A stretch of 64,000 nucleotides of DNA from Reticulitermes lucifugus (lineage: Eukaryota; Arthropoda; Insecta; Blattodea; Rhinotermitidae): positions 43,855 through 107,854 of the forward strand of contig JAKCWW010000342.1 of NCBI GenBank assembly GCA_026260175.1, written 5' to 3'. Position 1 is the first letter of the stretch. The number at the start of each line of letters is the position of its first letter. Below are positions 34,913 to 47,600 of this stretch, piece by piece. Both the position numbers and the translations under genes were made by a program. The notes beneath the pieces were generated by a model. The model saw nothing but the letters and a program-made list of their open reading frames with translations, was not told the DNA's origin and did not search any database.

Positions 34913-37900
34913 TCCGGCTAAAATTGTATGTGTATAAGTATCTCCCTCATTCGTCGTACTATTTCATCAAGTCTCATGTCGATGGGTACAACGATGTTAA
35001 TGATGTACGTTCAAGAGTACAAGCTATGAAGCTCCTCATTACCTACATTTCTCCAACTACCTTTCATGTCCTTGATATTAGGTCCAAATTCTCTCAAATA
35101 CCCTCCGTGTCCTATTGGCATAAACTTTCCGTTGTCATTATGATATATATACCCTCCTGTTCATTAACAAAAACACGCTTTTAAATAAATCTATGCCAGG
35201 TTTTGAAATATGGAGTATATTTTCTGTATTACCTGTAGATGTCATTTATTCAGCTAGCCAAAGAAGTTACCTCCTTTACAAAACTCTGAATTTCATCATC
35301 ATATTTATTACATGAAGTTAATGGATCATAACCCGAATCAGTGGAAACATGTTCGTACATTTACTTACTTATTAGTCTACTTAATATCTTATTCTCTTGT
35401 ATTTCTGGTTGTTCCAGACTATGTACATTCCTGTAATTTTGCAATCAAAACAGCTGACATGTTTCTAGCTTGGTCTATGCGTGTTACAAGTTCCATTCCT
35501 CTCACCCTCTCAACTTAACAATAATAGGCTAATACTGCAAGTTTTGAAACTCCCCACTACATATTTTCTCTTTCTTAGATCCAAACATTATTTTCGGCAC
35601 TGAGTATTTTCTTCTGTAGGTCGACCTGTGCAGGCGCATGATGGAATAATTTCTTAAGATTGGGCAAGAATTTATCTTCGTAATCTTTAATTACTTAGAA
35701 TTCATGACCATGTTCGCATATTACTCGAATACTGTGCAAAATTATCTTTACATGAAACAAATTAAACCATCCGCAGTGTGTTCACAGACACTCCAGGTAC
35801 ATTATTGTTTGTGGAAAGTCAACGCTTAGGCCATATAAAAATCAATTCCGGGCAAGGATATTAAAACCTGCTTTTTATTACACAGGTTTGCATTCCAATG
35901 TATCTATTAGTATTACTTTTGTTGGTTTATACTACTCTTATGTAGTATGCTATATTTCTTGGACATCGCCTCAAATATTTGCTTTTCAACATTTGTGTAA
36001 TTTTCGACAGAAAAAGTGTATTTAACATATAGTGTATAAGCAAACTTATTATGCACCTTTACATCAAATTTTGCTTGCCTAATTTTTATGATTCATTTGT
36101 TATTAGCATGAAGACAGCTAGAGAAAATTTTCGAACGACTGACATGTTATTACCTTATATTTACCTAAAGTTTCCTTATCAAGCACATATTCGTATTTGC
36201 AGGGTCTCTTACCATACGTCATTTCAGGACCCTGAGGCGAACAGCGTTACTGTCTGTTGAGCCTCACAATTTCGCGCGTTCGCGATGTTCTTGATACTGC
36301 ATGTAGGAAACTGCGAATTACGGCGTTGGAGTAGCTCCTAAAGCATAGTAGTATTCATAGCGAGTGTCGTAAAATCGTTCAGTTGGTTCAGAAGATTAAC
36401 ATAAATTAATACGTATGTACACTGTAATTAAGGGTCACGTTTTTTTGGAAACATTTTTGATGTAGAAATAATTATTTAATAAGATACAAGTAGAGACATT
36501 TTATGACTGAGCGGCGTGGCGTTGGACTGGGTTCAACTACTTTAGGACACAGGCCAGTGGAGGAATCTTGTGAATATGGTAACGAAACCTCGGGCTCCGA
36601 AAAGCGGAAAATTTTTGACCACCTGATTATGTATAAGCTCCTCTTAAGTATTCATCTCCATGGAGTTGGTGCAGCATGGTTGCCTGCAGTGTGATGAATG
36701 TAGCGACTGTAAGTTTGTAACTACTGTGGCTCGTCACAAAACTCTGCGTGGTGTGAAAAAATAAGGAAGACCATATTGGGTAAACGTCGTTTAATACGGG
36801 ATATTATAGGCTTATATTTGCCCTTTATTTTAAGGGTATAGTAGGGGAAATGAGAAATTCTGACCTGAAGTATATTAAATCTTTAAGGGAATTCTCACCT
36901 CGACTGACCCTATCTGTAGACGAAATCCATGTAATACAGCTAATCTCACAAAGTGCTTACAACTTGAAGCCACTTAAATCCTAAAAAGAAGTGGCATGAA
37001 CGTGCGAGAAAGAAATAGTGTGAGGCGGACTGTAAAACACAGCGAGGAACAAGGAGAAAGAACGAATGAATCGCAGCGCCTTAGTAGCGGTGAAAGCTTT
37101 AGGAGGCTTTGTTCGAACTAACCACTTCTCATGGCCGTAAATTGTCTGCTTTATTCAAGGAAAAGCAATTCATAATGAGAAGAGACGCCGTTTAACACAA
37201 CATTATGTGCAGTCGCAATATATTCTGTTCCTTTACCTTTTGAGTAATTTTGCCTGTGGTATTATACTGCCTGCAGTTGGAGCCGGATTTAACCATGAAC
37301 ATTAGTGTCATGTTCACATTACAACAGACCGGCTGTAAGGATCGTTAAAGATGGAACTGCCTCTAATTCAGCTGGACGATCCTAGCGGTTTCTTAACATT
37401 TTATCATTTCCCCGCACTCACTTGCCGAGGCACACAGACAAATTCAGTTGCAAAATTCAGTACTGTAGAATGCAGTGGGATGGCTATATTTTCTTTCTAT
37501 CTCATTCTTCTGTCAGTAATTTACTCGTATTTTTATGCTTTTATTTTAAGCTTTGAATTTAATTTTTTCCTTCTTTTATTACTTCTGTCTTTGATAGAAA
37601 ATAGGATTTTTTAAAAAAAAGCATTGCCTTCCCATTCTGCTCCCGGCCTATATTCTGTTCTTACAGAATACCATTTGTATAACTCACAGTTTTTTATTAC
37701 GTCTTACTTTAGAAGCTATTTTGTCGCCCGAATAGTACGTCTGTGCGACATGTTGCCTAAACAAATTTTTTCGAGAGTTTCATCCTTAAATGACAGTAAT
37801 AAGTACATTAAGTTGAGCGTCTTCCGAACAAGCCCATGAAACATTTGCCAAACATATAATAATGTGCGAAAAAAATTAAGTCTTAACTTACACATTGTTT

Positions 37901-38045
37901 CTATTCTGAAAACAGAAGTAGCAAACGTTGTTATCTGTCAACAAAACTACCTTGCGGTGTGCACCTGGCAATCAGAGCTTTTTTCATTTACATTACAGTA
38001 CACCCGAAAGAAATGGCCTGGTATTTCGCGTTTATTGCTTGTTTG
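34913..38045. other. Intronic DNA without recognisable gene
   Basis: AT-rich, with a SINE-like piece at 36495. Short frames only, none with motifs. Confidence 0.45.
36495..36660 (+). repeat. SINE-like fragment
   Basis: The segment GACTGAGCGGCGTGGCGTTG looks like a tRNA-like head, followed by a GC-richer body with CGAAACCTCGGGCTCCG. There is no clear B box. It is assigned on general resemblance only. Confidence 0.35.
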
Positions 38046-38235
38046 TGAGATCTACGCTCTTCTGGGATATTACGCGGCGTCGTGTAGTAATGGTTTACCG
38101 ACCTTTCGGGGCAACGTATCGGTCCCATCTTCATGGGTCAAGAGTCCGTGAAGATGGGACCGATACGTTGTTCCGAAACGTCGGTAAACCATTATCGCAC
38201 GACGCCGCGCAATATCCCAGAATCCCAGAATATCT
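38046..38235. repeat. Strong hairpin (76-bp arms, 9-base loop)
   Basis: Arms 38061-38136 and 38146-38221 are near-perfect inverted repeats (TCTGGGATATTACGCGGCGT..., GGTTTACCGACCTTTCGGGG..., CGGTCCCATCTTCA). The right half continues as ACATCGCGGCGGAAGCCTGA, shared with 28910-29022 and 55009-55072. CCGAAACGTCGG in the arms recalls the CGAAAC element of the hammerhead-like family. Confidence 0.85.
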
Positions 38236-38480
38236 CATCAACATCGCGGCGGAAGCCTGAAATCATTGTTTGTTTGTTTGTTTGCTGGTTTCTGTTTCTT
38301 CTCGTCTTCTTCTTTTTCTTAAGAGACGCCGGCTCTAGAGATCACATAGTGACTGCTTTCTTGTACGGTGTTACCTACTTATCACATAGGCTGATACTAA
38401 AATAGTATGTCTTAATTTTTACATTTTCAAAATAATGTACCTGTCTGAATGTAAATACCATAAAGAAATAAAATAAAATT

Positions 38481-38622
38481 TTCTCGGACTAACAGCCGCG
38501 TTAGTTGGCTAAACGGCGAGTAAACCAACTTTTCGAGAACCTGATGACTGGGTCAGAGATGGTTCTCGAAACTCTGGTTTACTCGCCGTTCAACCACCTG
38601 ACGCGCCTGATAGCCCGAAAAT
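38481..38622. repeat. Hairpin of two facing tRNA-SINE heads
   Basis: Arms 38481-38541 and 38561-38622 are inverted, loop 19 bases. Each arm reads as a tRNA-like head: plus strand GCGTTAGTTGGCTAAACGGC with CTTTTCGAGAACC; minus strand GCGTCAGGTGGTTGAACGGC with GTTTCGAGAACC. The inner arms TCGAGAACC/GGTTCTCGA pair exactly. Confidence 0.75.
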
Positions 38623-38810
38623 ATTTTATGGAATTATGTCACCGTGAAAGCTTTAAATTATACATAAAGAAATAGTCTCCAAATTGAAATTTTTGAATAC
38701 AAAAAACTAGAAAATATTCCAGTCGAGGTAACATTTTGTATATGTCCTTAAAGTTGTCTTAATACACGATTTATTCCTTTCTTTTATTCACCTAAAATGT
38801 TGAGGCTTAC

Positions 38811-38980
38811 CTTTGACATTGGCAGAAATTACGAGAATAAATGCTTCAAGTCTGTAAAGCCGCAGCTTAAATTCTTGAATACGAGGCCTGCTCTCATGAC
38901 TGAAAATTGTCGTGATTTCACTTAGTCCGTTGGGGAATATGACGGTACACGCAGTACTTTCAACTGCATCAGGATCCTTT
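38811..38980 (-). CDS. Internal exon upstream of the acidic exon
   Basis: This 170-base exon has an acceptor ending GGATGTGACAG and a good donor CAAAG|GTAAGCC. It starts in phase 2 and ends in phase 1. The phase-1 end matches the acidic exon at 28561, giving an intron of about 10.2 kb and the junction ...SANVK-G-GQPEY. The encoded peptide includes ESTACTVIFPNGLSEITTIF, then SHESRPRIQEFKLRLYRLEA and FILVISANVK. It looks like a folded beta/alpha segment with one Cys, not low complexity. A resemblance to a concanavalin/LamG-like edge strand is possible but only a guess. The upstream exon would have to end in phase 2 and was not found. Confidence 0.7.
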
Positions 38981-40689
38981 CTGTCACATCCTTTTTGATT
39001 CACTCACAAACACTAACTTACTGAATACTACTAACACTTAAGCCTGCAGTTAATACACTTATGTAAATAAGCTTGTAAGCAAATGTAAAAATGAAGTACT
39101 GCAAACTATTTAACTTAATTACTCGTAATAGAAAAGGAAAGAGCAAAAAACAGTTAACCGACCAAAAGCAAGTAATAGAAGAAGGTAAATACATTAATAT
39201 TACTTAAAGTAAACGCATCCAAAATAAAATCCCTCTCCTAAAATGATGTCAAAGAATTGTAACATAAAAACAAAATTAGATACTCTGAGATAAGTAGAAT
39301 TAAAGGCATCTATACAAGATTTTGAAGGTGAAGATTACCAGAGCCCACAATTTGATCACCCTATGAACCATTTCCACTGACCTCCCATTATAAATATTTC
39401 CCTAAGACATCCCCTCACAAATTCACTGCTCTTCAAACTGTTTCCCAAGGATTAGTCGCACCAAATTTCTATATGGATTCCTTGTCTTCTCTGTTCTCAC
39501 TTCATAGCCGTGTCCAAGTCACGGTATTATCTTAGGTGACCTCTAATAAATCTTGGAGTTCCTCGTTGTGTAATGTAATGGGGTGCTTCGCGTTTTGAAT
39601 TTTTGCCTAGTTAGAGTCATTACATAAATAAGGATAGGAGGCTGAAACACGTGGCATTGCTGAAGAGAAAGCAGATATTCATACAGAATTTCAGTTATCA
39701 ATCACTTTTGAAAATTCAACTGAGCAGAAGAAATATTTTAAAATCGATATATTGATTGTAAATATATAAACGTTAGGGAATTTTACCTTCTCATATTAAA
39801 ATATTTTTCAAAGTGCTGTAATAAATAATTGTAATTCTTTCTCCAAGCTGCAGTACTTTCAAATTAATATAGGCCTGTATTCACGGCAGTACAATGCATT
39901 ATGTCTACCTTTCTCAGCTGTTGTCATTGATTAAATATGCTTACAGACGTTTTCCTGGCTGACTGAGGTAACATGTGTTCGTTTTCACACGTATAGTTAT
40001 TGTGTTATATCGATTTGAAAATGGGCTTTTTGTAAAACTCACTCCTTTGCAGCGCGGCATGATTCGTAAGCGTGATGCGAGTAGCAGATATGACACGATC
40101 GTCGTCATGTAGCGATCAGGGCCCTTGCTTTGTGCTGGAAAATGTCTTGACTTGATCGACTCTGCTGCCTCAGGCTTTTCAATTTCGATGGCATTTCAAA
40201 CATATGCTGGTACGGGATCTTAAAATAGACCACGGCCGCGCATTTGATTTGAGCTACAGGATTAATTAAAGTAAAAAATAAATATTATTTAAAGTATTAG
40301 GCTTTAAAATGCGTCGCTAATTTCACAAGATTATTTTGAAAGTTTTATTGTAGGTTCGTTCTGAAGCTCAGATTACGTGGTACAGAATGAGTAGTACAGT
40401 TTAAAAAAACAGGGGATTCCCATGCGACTCGCCAGATATCTCGAGTAGAAAGGCTGGAACTTTTCTTTTGACTTTGATTTTACAATGTCTGTAATATCAA
40501 CATCGCCTGAGGCATGTGAGAGTTATTTAAATATGAGGCAGCACGAAAAGTTAATATCCCGTGGACTGGAGAGATGAAGTGACCTGTTGACCCGTAGAGT
40601 GAGTGTAGGTAATTTCTGGTATGTTTCGGTCCTGGAATACATCCAACCAGCAACACACCTACATATATTGAAGAAAATAGTTATACATT
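38981..40689. other. No recognisable feature
   Basis: Upstream flank of the exon at 38811-38980. Expected to be intron, but no upstream exon was identified. Confidence 0.4.
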
Positions 40690-41235
40690 TTTAGACGCTT
40701 TCGCAAAATTGCGAAAAGCGACTCTTGGCTTCGTCATGTCCGCCCGCCTGTGCGTCCGCATGGAATGACTGGGCTCACACTGGAAGGATTTTCGTGAAAT
40801 TTTATATTTGAGTATTCTTTGAAAATATATTGGGAAAATTCAAGTTTCATTAAATTCTGACAAGAATAATGGGCACTTTAAATGAAGACCTAAACGCATT
40901 TGTGATAGTATCTCAATTAATTCTTCTTAGAATGAGAAATATTTCAGACAAAAGTTGTAGAGAAAATCAAGACTTATTCTAGGTTCAATCATTGTTTCCT
41001 AAACCTGCCGTTTATGAGATAATGTGGAAAAATATGGTAGCTCCTAACAGGCCACAGATGACAATACAATACGGCGCATGTGCTTTGCATGCTGGAATTA
41101 AGGCTACAAACTCATACTTAGAATATGTACTACTTATTGCTTTTCTACAGCAACAACGGTTACGCGAACGCGCCTCAATGTTACGTTATACGTACACTGC
41201 CGTTCTTGTTAATTTTCAAAAAGAGAAGTTATGTG
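40690..41235 (+). repeat. 500-bp dispersed repeat, copy 1
   Basis: One of three same-orientation copies (others 54430-54930, 58605-59115). Shared blocks: TTCGCAAAATTGCGAAAAGC, GTCCGCATGGAA, GAAAATTCAAGTTT, CTGACAAGAATAA, CTTAGAATGAGAAATATTTC, GAGATAATGTGGAAAAATAT, ACAATACAATACGGC and CTACAGCAACAACGGTTACG. This copy has the longest plus-strand open frame (91 codons), with no recognised domain. Confidence 0.8.
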
Positions 41236-43289
41236 CAAATATCGAGAAGTTTACTGTAGCATTTTAAGATCTGACGGATAATAGTGCACAATTAAAGCTG
41301 TATAATTTGGATTCTTATTCTATTGTTTTTAGACTGACGAAAGTCATGGAAGGTAAAGATGGATCTGGATATTGAAGAATATAATTCCATAAAATTAAAT
41401 AGTTTCTTTCTTTAGCTTGGCCACTCACAACTGCTGAAGGAAGTTCTGCTTTCCACAGAGGTTACTGACATTTTCACACATTTTTTTGATATACACAGAC
41501 TTTTATATTAAACGATTTCATAAACGTATAGAAACTATCAGTAACCAAAATTAAGTCAGCGTGTAAGAAACTCATGCTTTAAAACCAGTCTGCACCAAGT
41601 GGAACGTAATGGCATGGCCACTCTACTCTTTATGTATGAAATTTTAAATGTTTTCTGTTTATGTTTAACGCCCTATACCTTCTGGCAGAGAGATGTGAAG
41701 CTATATTAAACCAATTTTTCATTCAAATATCTTTGAATAATCTTCGGTTTGAGTCTTTCACGTATTTAACATTCGGGAGTACAGGTTCACTTCTCCTGTC
41801 TTTAGGTTGGTCCCTACACCTGTCCAGGTGTTTTTTAATCGGTCTCTCTGTGTTCGCCCTTTCATCCAGAAATCCACGTACACGCACAAGCCTCCGTACA
41901 TCCGTGTACTGGTTAGTCGTTTCGCTTCCCATGTACCCCACCATATATCTATCAACCCAACTTCCCGGCCAACCATACATCTTCATCCACCGTTCTATCC
42001 ATGAACCAGACGTCCACAAACCTCAGCCACCTATTTGTTCAGCTATCCTTTCTTCGTCCGCTTGCTGCTCGTAATAGAGTAATGTGTAGTACCGAAATTG
42101 TGACACACTATGATGGTAGGTGTAGCAACAGTGGAGATAAGAATTTTAGTGGAAAAGGTTTATCATTATTGCTGGCCATCGGCTTGAAGCCACGACATTG
42201 GTAGTCGAGGGCGAAGTGCTATTAACATTTATTCGTTTCAGCCACTCCAGTCGACTGAAATAGACAGCTATCTACTAATTTGAAGGAATGTGAGTTAAAA
42301 TGTCTAAAATAATATTCTGCTCAGATTATCACAACACAATCTTTGATGAGCGTGCTCTAAATTGAATTCTGTGACTTCCTGTTCCGCCAAACATTTGTGC
42401 CCTATACTTGAATGTTTCCGATATTTAGTGCCTTTCCTGCCTATTAAACATTTATGGTGTTTACAGGGAAATTACCAGTGTCTGAGGAAGTATGTGAGTC
42501 TCTGGATTTGTATTACTTTATCTGAAAGCAAACCTGACATTATTCCAAATTGTTGACTTTATTTTAACGTACGGCCCCTGAAAATTTGATAATTACTTAA
42601 ATATCTGAAATATATCCACTTAAGTCTGTATAGTTTTTAGGGGATTATGTAGGAATTATGCGAAATATCGATGGCAGTTTACAAGTAAGTAATGAGCCAC
42701 GTGGTTGTTAAAGTAAGTAATTATTCCAGAAAAATTCTGTGCTGTGGGAAAAATATTGGTGCCTCTGGCACAAGGTTTCAAGATATTCCAAAATTATCTG
42801 TCGCAGGAATTGTACGTCCAAACGCAGTTGGCAGCTGTACACGACGGCGCACACAGCAGTTTTAGTCTTCGAATGTTTAATGTAACAATGACCTTCAAAT
42901 GGGACACGTAAGAGTTAAGTGAATAAGTATATACATTATTGTTCCAAACCGTTAATATGAAGAAGATAAAACCTTAACAATTATTGAGGTTTCTTGGAGT
43001 ATTTTAACATAAAATTTCAAGATATACACACTACATAAATTGAAGACTTCTGTGCCTTACAAGAACATGATAAACGTGTGACTATATATTGATTTACTGC
43101 CTACCCATGCGTTCTTAAAGCAGTTTTAAAAACAGTTCTTGTACAAAAATATTATTTATTACCCCTATACTCTATTTTTGAAATATGTTTTGTACTTTTT
43201 ACTAATATTTCCTTAATATATTCCTATGACGTACTTTGTAAGGGAAGAGATTTCTTTCCTAACAGCAATCATACGTTTTTATTGAATTG
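41236..43289. other. No recognisable gene
   Basis: Contains a pyrimidine-rich, C-rich segment at 41780-42060. It is open in several frames on both strands (65-137 codons), which indicates composition rather than coding. Confidence 0.4.
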
Positions 43290-43400
43290 TTCTTAAAAGA
43301 GAAGTCCTGATGATGGTTTGTAATAAGCTGAAACATGTTGCCTAATCGACTTATATATGGTGTTATATATAACTGTATATTGGGAAATATATAGCCTATA
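43290..43400 (+). repeat. Single hammerhead-like motif repeat
   Basis: AAGTC-CTGATGA-TGG...AAGCT-GAAACATGTTG with a later GACTT complementary to AAGTC. It lies in AT-rich sequence, with no inverted partner nearby. Confidence 0.4.
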
Positions 43401-44140
43401 TCTGATCCTATTAATTACTTATTGTTTGTTGCTAATTGACTTGGAGCTAAATTGAAGCCCTTTAGCTCAACATTTGTAATTGTCTTTGTTCTATTATCGG
43501 AATGGTTTATGTTTTTAGTTTTGTAGTCAGAAATGTTCTTCAGTTCAATCAGTAATGTTATGTTTTACAATGCCATGTTCTGGTTTTTTAGATTTAATTA
43601 AGCGGGCATTTTAGATTAAAGTGATTCTGTTTTTTAATTGACTATGTTCTGTTATGTGGATGATGTCAGTGTCTTGTTTGTAGTAGGGTGTGTATTCCTA
43701 CCGTTACTGGTTATATGGAATATTTTTTACTCGAAAAAAAGGGAGCAACAGTGGGAGTGCTAAGCTAACTACTTACTTGTATAAATAAGCTTGTTAGGCT
43801 GATAATCGTGGCGTAGGCCGAAATACATAGCTATAAAGACATCAGTATTAAAGTAATATACAGAATGTGTCGACTGAGTCTAGACGTGTTGAGGAAGAGA
43901 AGAAACATTTTCCATTTCGGAAGGATCTATCCCAACTTACAGTGTTATTTTACATCATAATCTATAATTTAGGTCTTTTCTTCCTAGCAACGTAAAACAG
44001 TTCTGGGAGTTTCACTGAAAGAATGTCTGCTTCCGCGGCAAACTCAAATATTCGCCTGTACAGATGGCAGGACTTTGCAGGCAAGACGGAAGGGACATGC
44101 AAATACGGACTAAGAAATGGCCTCCTGAACAAATGAAACT

Positions 44141-44362
44141 CTACAAAAAAGATTCAACATTAAGCAGATCTGCTACAGAATTATCCTTTAACATTTTCCT
44201 TAGTCTTTTAAGTTTGCAACGCATGTTTTCTTTAGCATGCGTCAGGGCCTCAGAGGCGGCCGGATATTTCTTCTTCAGTCTGTTTCAGTGTTCCTTTAAG
44301 TTTTCTTGAGGATTCTTCTTTGCATACGCCAGATTCTTTAAGTACTGTATACAGCTTTTTTT
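44141..44362 (-). pseudogene. Broken frame of unknown mobile or host origin
   Basis: One minus-strand frame reads NLAYAKKNPQENLKEH, then a TGA where Trp would fit, then NRLKKKYPAASEALTHAKEN, MRCKLKRLRKMLKDNSVADL and a TAG. The composition is clearly protein-like and basic-helical, as in a DNA-binding or transposase segment. The in-frame stop suggests decay. I do not recognise the family. Confidence 0.35.
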
Positions 44363-44461
44363 CTATAATGTTTTATGCCTTAATTTTGTAAGTGCAATAA
44401 TCTTAACAAAATACTTTTTAAGAACTTGCTTATTAAATACAATATGATGTTGGCCATAAAT

Positions 44462-44650
44462 TCGTGGCGCTACAGAAGGAAACAAGCGGGAAGAAGGAAT
44501 GAAAAAGAAGTGGAAAGAAAACCCTGTTGCCAGCGGAACAATGTGCTCTGCCTGGAACAGATGCTGTGGTATCCGTGATGAAGAAGTTCACGCAATCGAC
44601 GCCTTTCTTTCTGTACACAAAGTCAGGCAGCGTACAGTAGCACAGTGAGC
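44462..44650. other. Open on both strands, unresolved
   Basis: The plus strand reads KKWKENPVASGTMCSAWNRC, CGIRDEEVHAIDAFLSVHKV. The minus strand, after an acceptor-like GTGTACAG, reads KERRRLRELLHHGYHSICSR, QSTLFRWQQG. Both look protein-like, so the coding strand cannot be decided. It lies 100 bases from the broken frame at 44141 and may belong to the same relic. Confidence 0.3.
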
Positions 44651-47600
44651 TACGTAACGTAATATCAGACTTTACTTTGATTCTTGGTTTATTTCTGCAC
44701 GCCCTTTAAATGTGCAAGTGAAAAGTCGAAGTACTGCGGGTCGTAAGGAGAGGGAAGGAAAGCAGTTATGAATTGTTTGAAGGTAATATTCTAGAATTTG
44801 CCTGTAACGAATGACAGCCATGAAAATTTATATAAGTATTCAATTTTTTATTTCAAATTCGAAATTGGGACCTCCCATATATGAGCAGCAGTTATAATTA
44901 CTGCAGTTTTTTCGATTCCCCGGCCGCCTTACGTCCGGGAAGGTAGGTAATGTAGGTGGTACGTTTATTAAGTATTTCACTCGGCGGAAATGATAAACGT
45001 ACCGGTATATAAGTTGCAATACATTATGGTAAATATATTTTGGAATACATAGATATAGGCGGGAGAATAGTGCCAAAATTAAAATTAGGGAAACTGAGCA
45101 CGGGAACTAGTTTAGGATGCAGCCTAGTATCGGGCCTTAGTAAGCACAGTGAGATTTCATGGTTTCCATAACAGCAGGGCATTTATTGAACACATAAGGA
45201 ACCATTAACTATAGACAACAAATCCTGACATGGATTTGTACCAGGATTCATATCTCTTGACTTTTGGAGACAACCAATGGCAAGTTATCACGGTGTTACC
45301 AGCATTCGCACTTTCGCAGGAATAATGTAGCAACGTAATGGAATGTTTTAAAGACGCATTAGTAGGCCTATTTGCATCCTGATACGCGAAATAAGTTAAT
45401 ACTATGAAATATTATTGAGACGTAGTGTGATAATTGTGTTCTTTATCGATCCAGCAGCTAATGGCCTGTAGTTGTCAACATCTACATGAGTGCAAAGTTC
45501 CCCATTTCTGCTACATCGTACTTCATATATTTTTCTGTGTGGTTCTGTTTACCTGTGAATTTATACAAGATTCTATTGACAGAATATCGCTTTTAAGATA
45601 ATTAGTTTCATGACCCTTGTCTGTCGTCTGGTGTTTTAAAACTAATACAAGTAATACCAATACATAGTACACAAAACACTAAGTTTTGGGGACTGGACCG
45701 ATCCCTGTCTTCAGTCTAAGATAATAAGACCTACTCAGTTGTGCTCGACAGGCCAAGCTACTTTAAAATTCTGGGCCCCTCCTCCAGAGTTTGAGAGTAG
45801 CAGTCAGTATACGTTTCTCTTTACGCTAACATCTTAAATCTTATTTCGGGAATTCATTCTTGTTCATTTTCTGCTTTTGAATCACTCACGTATTATAGTA
45901 ATTATGCATACTGAATATAGAAATGAGAAATGCATTTTGTGCAGAAAACGTCAAAGGAGATAGCCACATTGTACTCCTTGACACAGACAGGAGGGTAGTA
46001 TTAAATTTGGTTTTAGAGTTATAAGATGTGAAACAGTGAACTAGTTTGAATCACCTGAGAACGGAGATAAATTGTCAGTTTTTGTGAACATGATGAATAT
46101 TACCTGGGCTCAGTAAAGACATTGAATTACTTTACCAGCTCCGTAACTGTAAATTTCAAAGAAAAACATGTGCCACAGTGTTAGTTAATCCGGTATATTG
46201 TTCACCAAATCAATTTAGGTAATTTGTTTTTAAATTTCTTTTCCAGTTTATCAAAAGAATTCGATGATTTAAAATAGAGCTTTCTTGGACTATTATCCAT
46301 ACTTACTTCTGTGTTTTACGCAGAGCGATTCGTATGCATTGCCGTTTTACGTTACGTTACGTTATGTTAGTTTCATGGCTGAAGGAGCTGTATTACTCTT
46401 AGAAGTACAGAAATTGTTGTGTGCTGTCCGTTAAATTGCCCTGACATGTTGATCCTTCAGGCTGGATATAACAGAAAAACTTGTTCAACTTCTAATACCA
46501 TTTAAGTATTGTAACTTTAAGTCACCTCCAGAGAGTGTAATGAATTAATAGAGATCCACATGTGATGTCACATTTTGCGGATACAAAATTAAGTGCTGTT
46601 TGGTATGAAATGACATTTTTCCATTAGGACTACAGAACATAATTCGAAAAGTGCAAACAAGTAATGCAATAATATATGTATATATATTACACATTTTAGG
46701 GCCTCCTATGAATAAGGTGCAGAAATATGAACACCTAACTGACAGATCTGTACCCATCACGAACCTCGCAGTCTAATAATGAAGAATGCAGTGTTGTGGG
46801 ATGTGGCGCTATGTAGGGTAGCAGATAAATATAGATGTTTCGGAGGAACCATGACTTCATCACCACAACGTAAAATTTAACATTTAAAATTAGTTTAATT
46901 AGTTTCGCAAACCACGGTTTCACTGCAGATTAAAGTAAATTTTTCATAATATCTCATATCTCTGATTTTGATACAGACTTTTCTGCGCGAACGTCTTTTC
47001 TACGTTTCGTCAGATTGAATATACTTCTTATAAAAAATGCGTCAGAAAATGTTTGAAGAAAAAAGAGAAAAATTAAGAGGATTTTGTTGAAAATTGCACA
47101 ACAGTTTGCTTAATAATTTTACTCTTCATCAACTACTAGGGCTGTCAAGGAGGCTGAGCTGGGCGAAACATTTAGCGCGAATGAGAGATATGAAAAATGC
47201 ACGGTGTAGTCAGTTTTACTGAACAAACTTGGTAAAAATGAGGAACATAATTATGACTGAAGGATGACACTAAAATTAATATCAAATAATTAGGGCTTAA
47301 AGTGTGGACTGATACAAGTGGCTCAAGATGGGGCCCATTGGCGGGCGGGTTAAAGTAAACGCTGCAGTTAAATTTCGGTTTTCCTAAACTTGTATAGCCG
47401 AGTGACCACTATCTTTACAAGAACGACTGTGCTCATTGGAGTTCAATTATCTGTAGACAGATTATTCTGACCTAGGGTTACCCACCATATCCAGCACATT
47501 GCTTGTCCTTCACTAATTACAGTCTGTGTTTCCAGCGTTAAGTGACATCAATATTCCATTAAGCCTTCTAAGTGAGAAGTCAGCAGACTGCACTCAATCG

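Noticed and set aside
34753-35184. 143-codon plus-strand frame
   Set aside because: It starts inside a minus-strand SINE and shows no protein features.
41661-42204. Overlapping frames up to 137 codons on both strands
   Set aside because: A C/T-rich segment with few stops in several frames and no family motif or splice context.
46344-46370. TTACG repeat as a telomere-like tract
   Set aside because: The insect unit is TTAGG. This is a short microsatellite.
47470-47560. Possible minus exon TVISEGQAMCWIWW followed by GTAACC
   Set aside because: Very short with a weak donor. The segment resembles a recurrent insect repeat, so it was not called.
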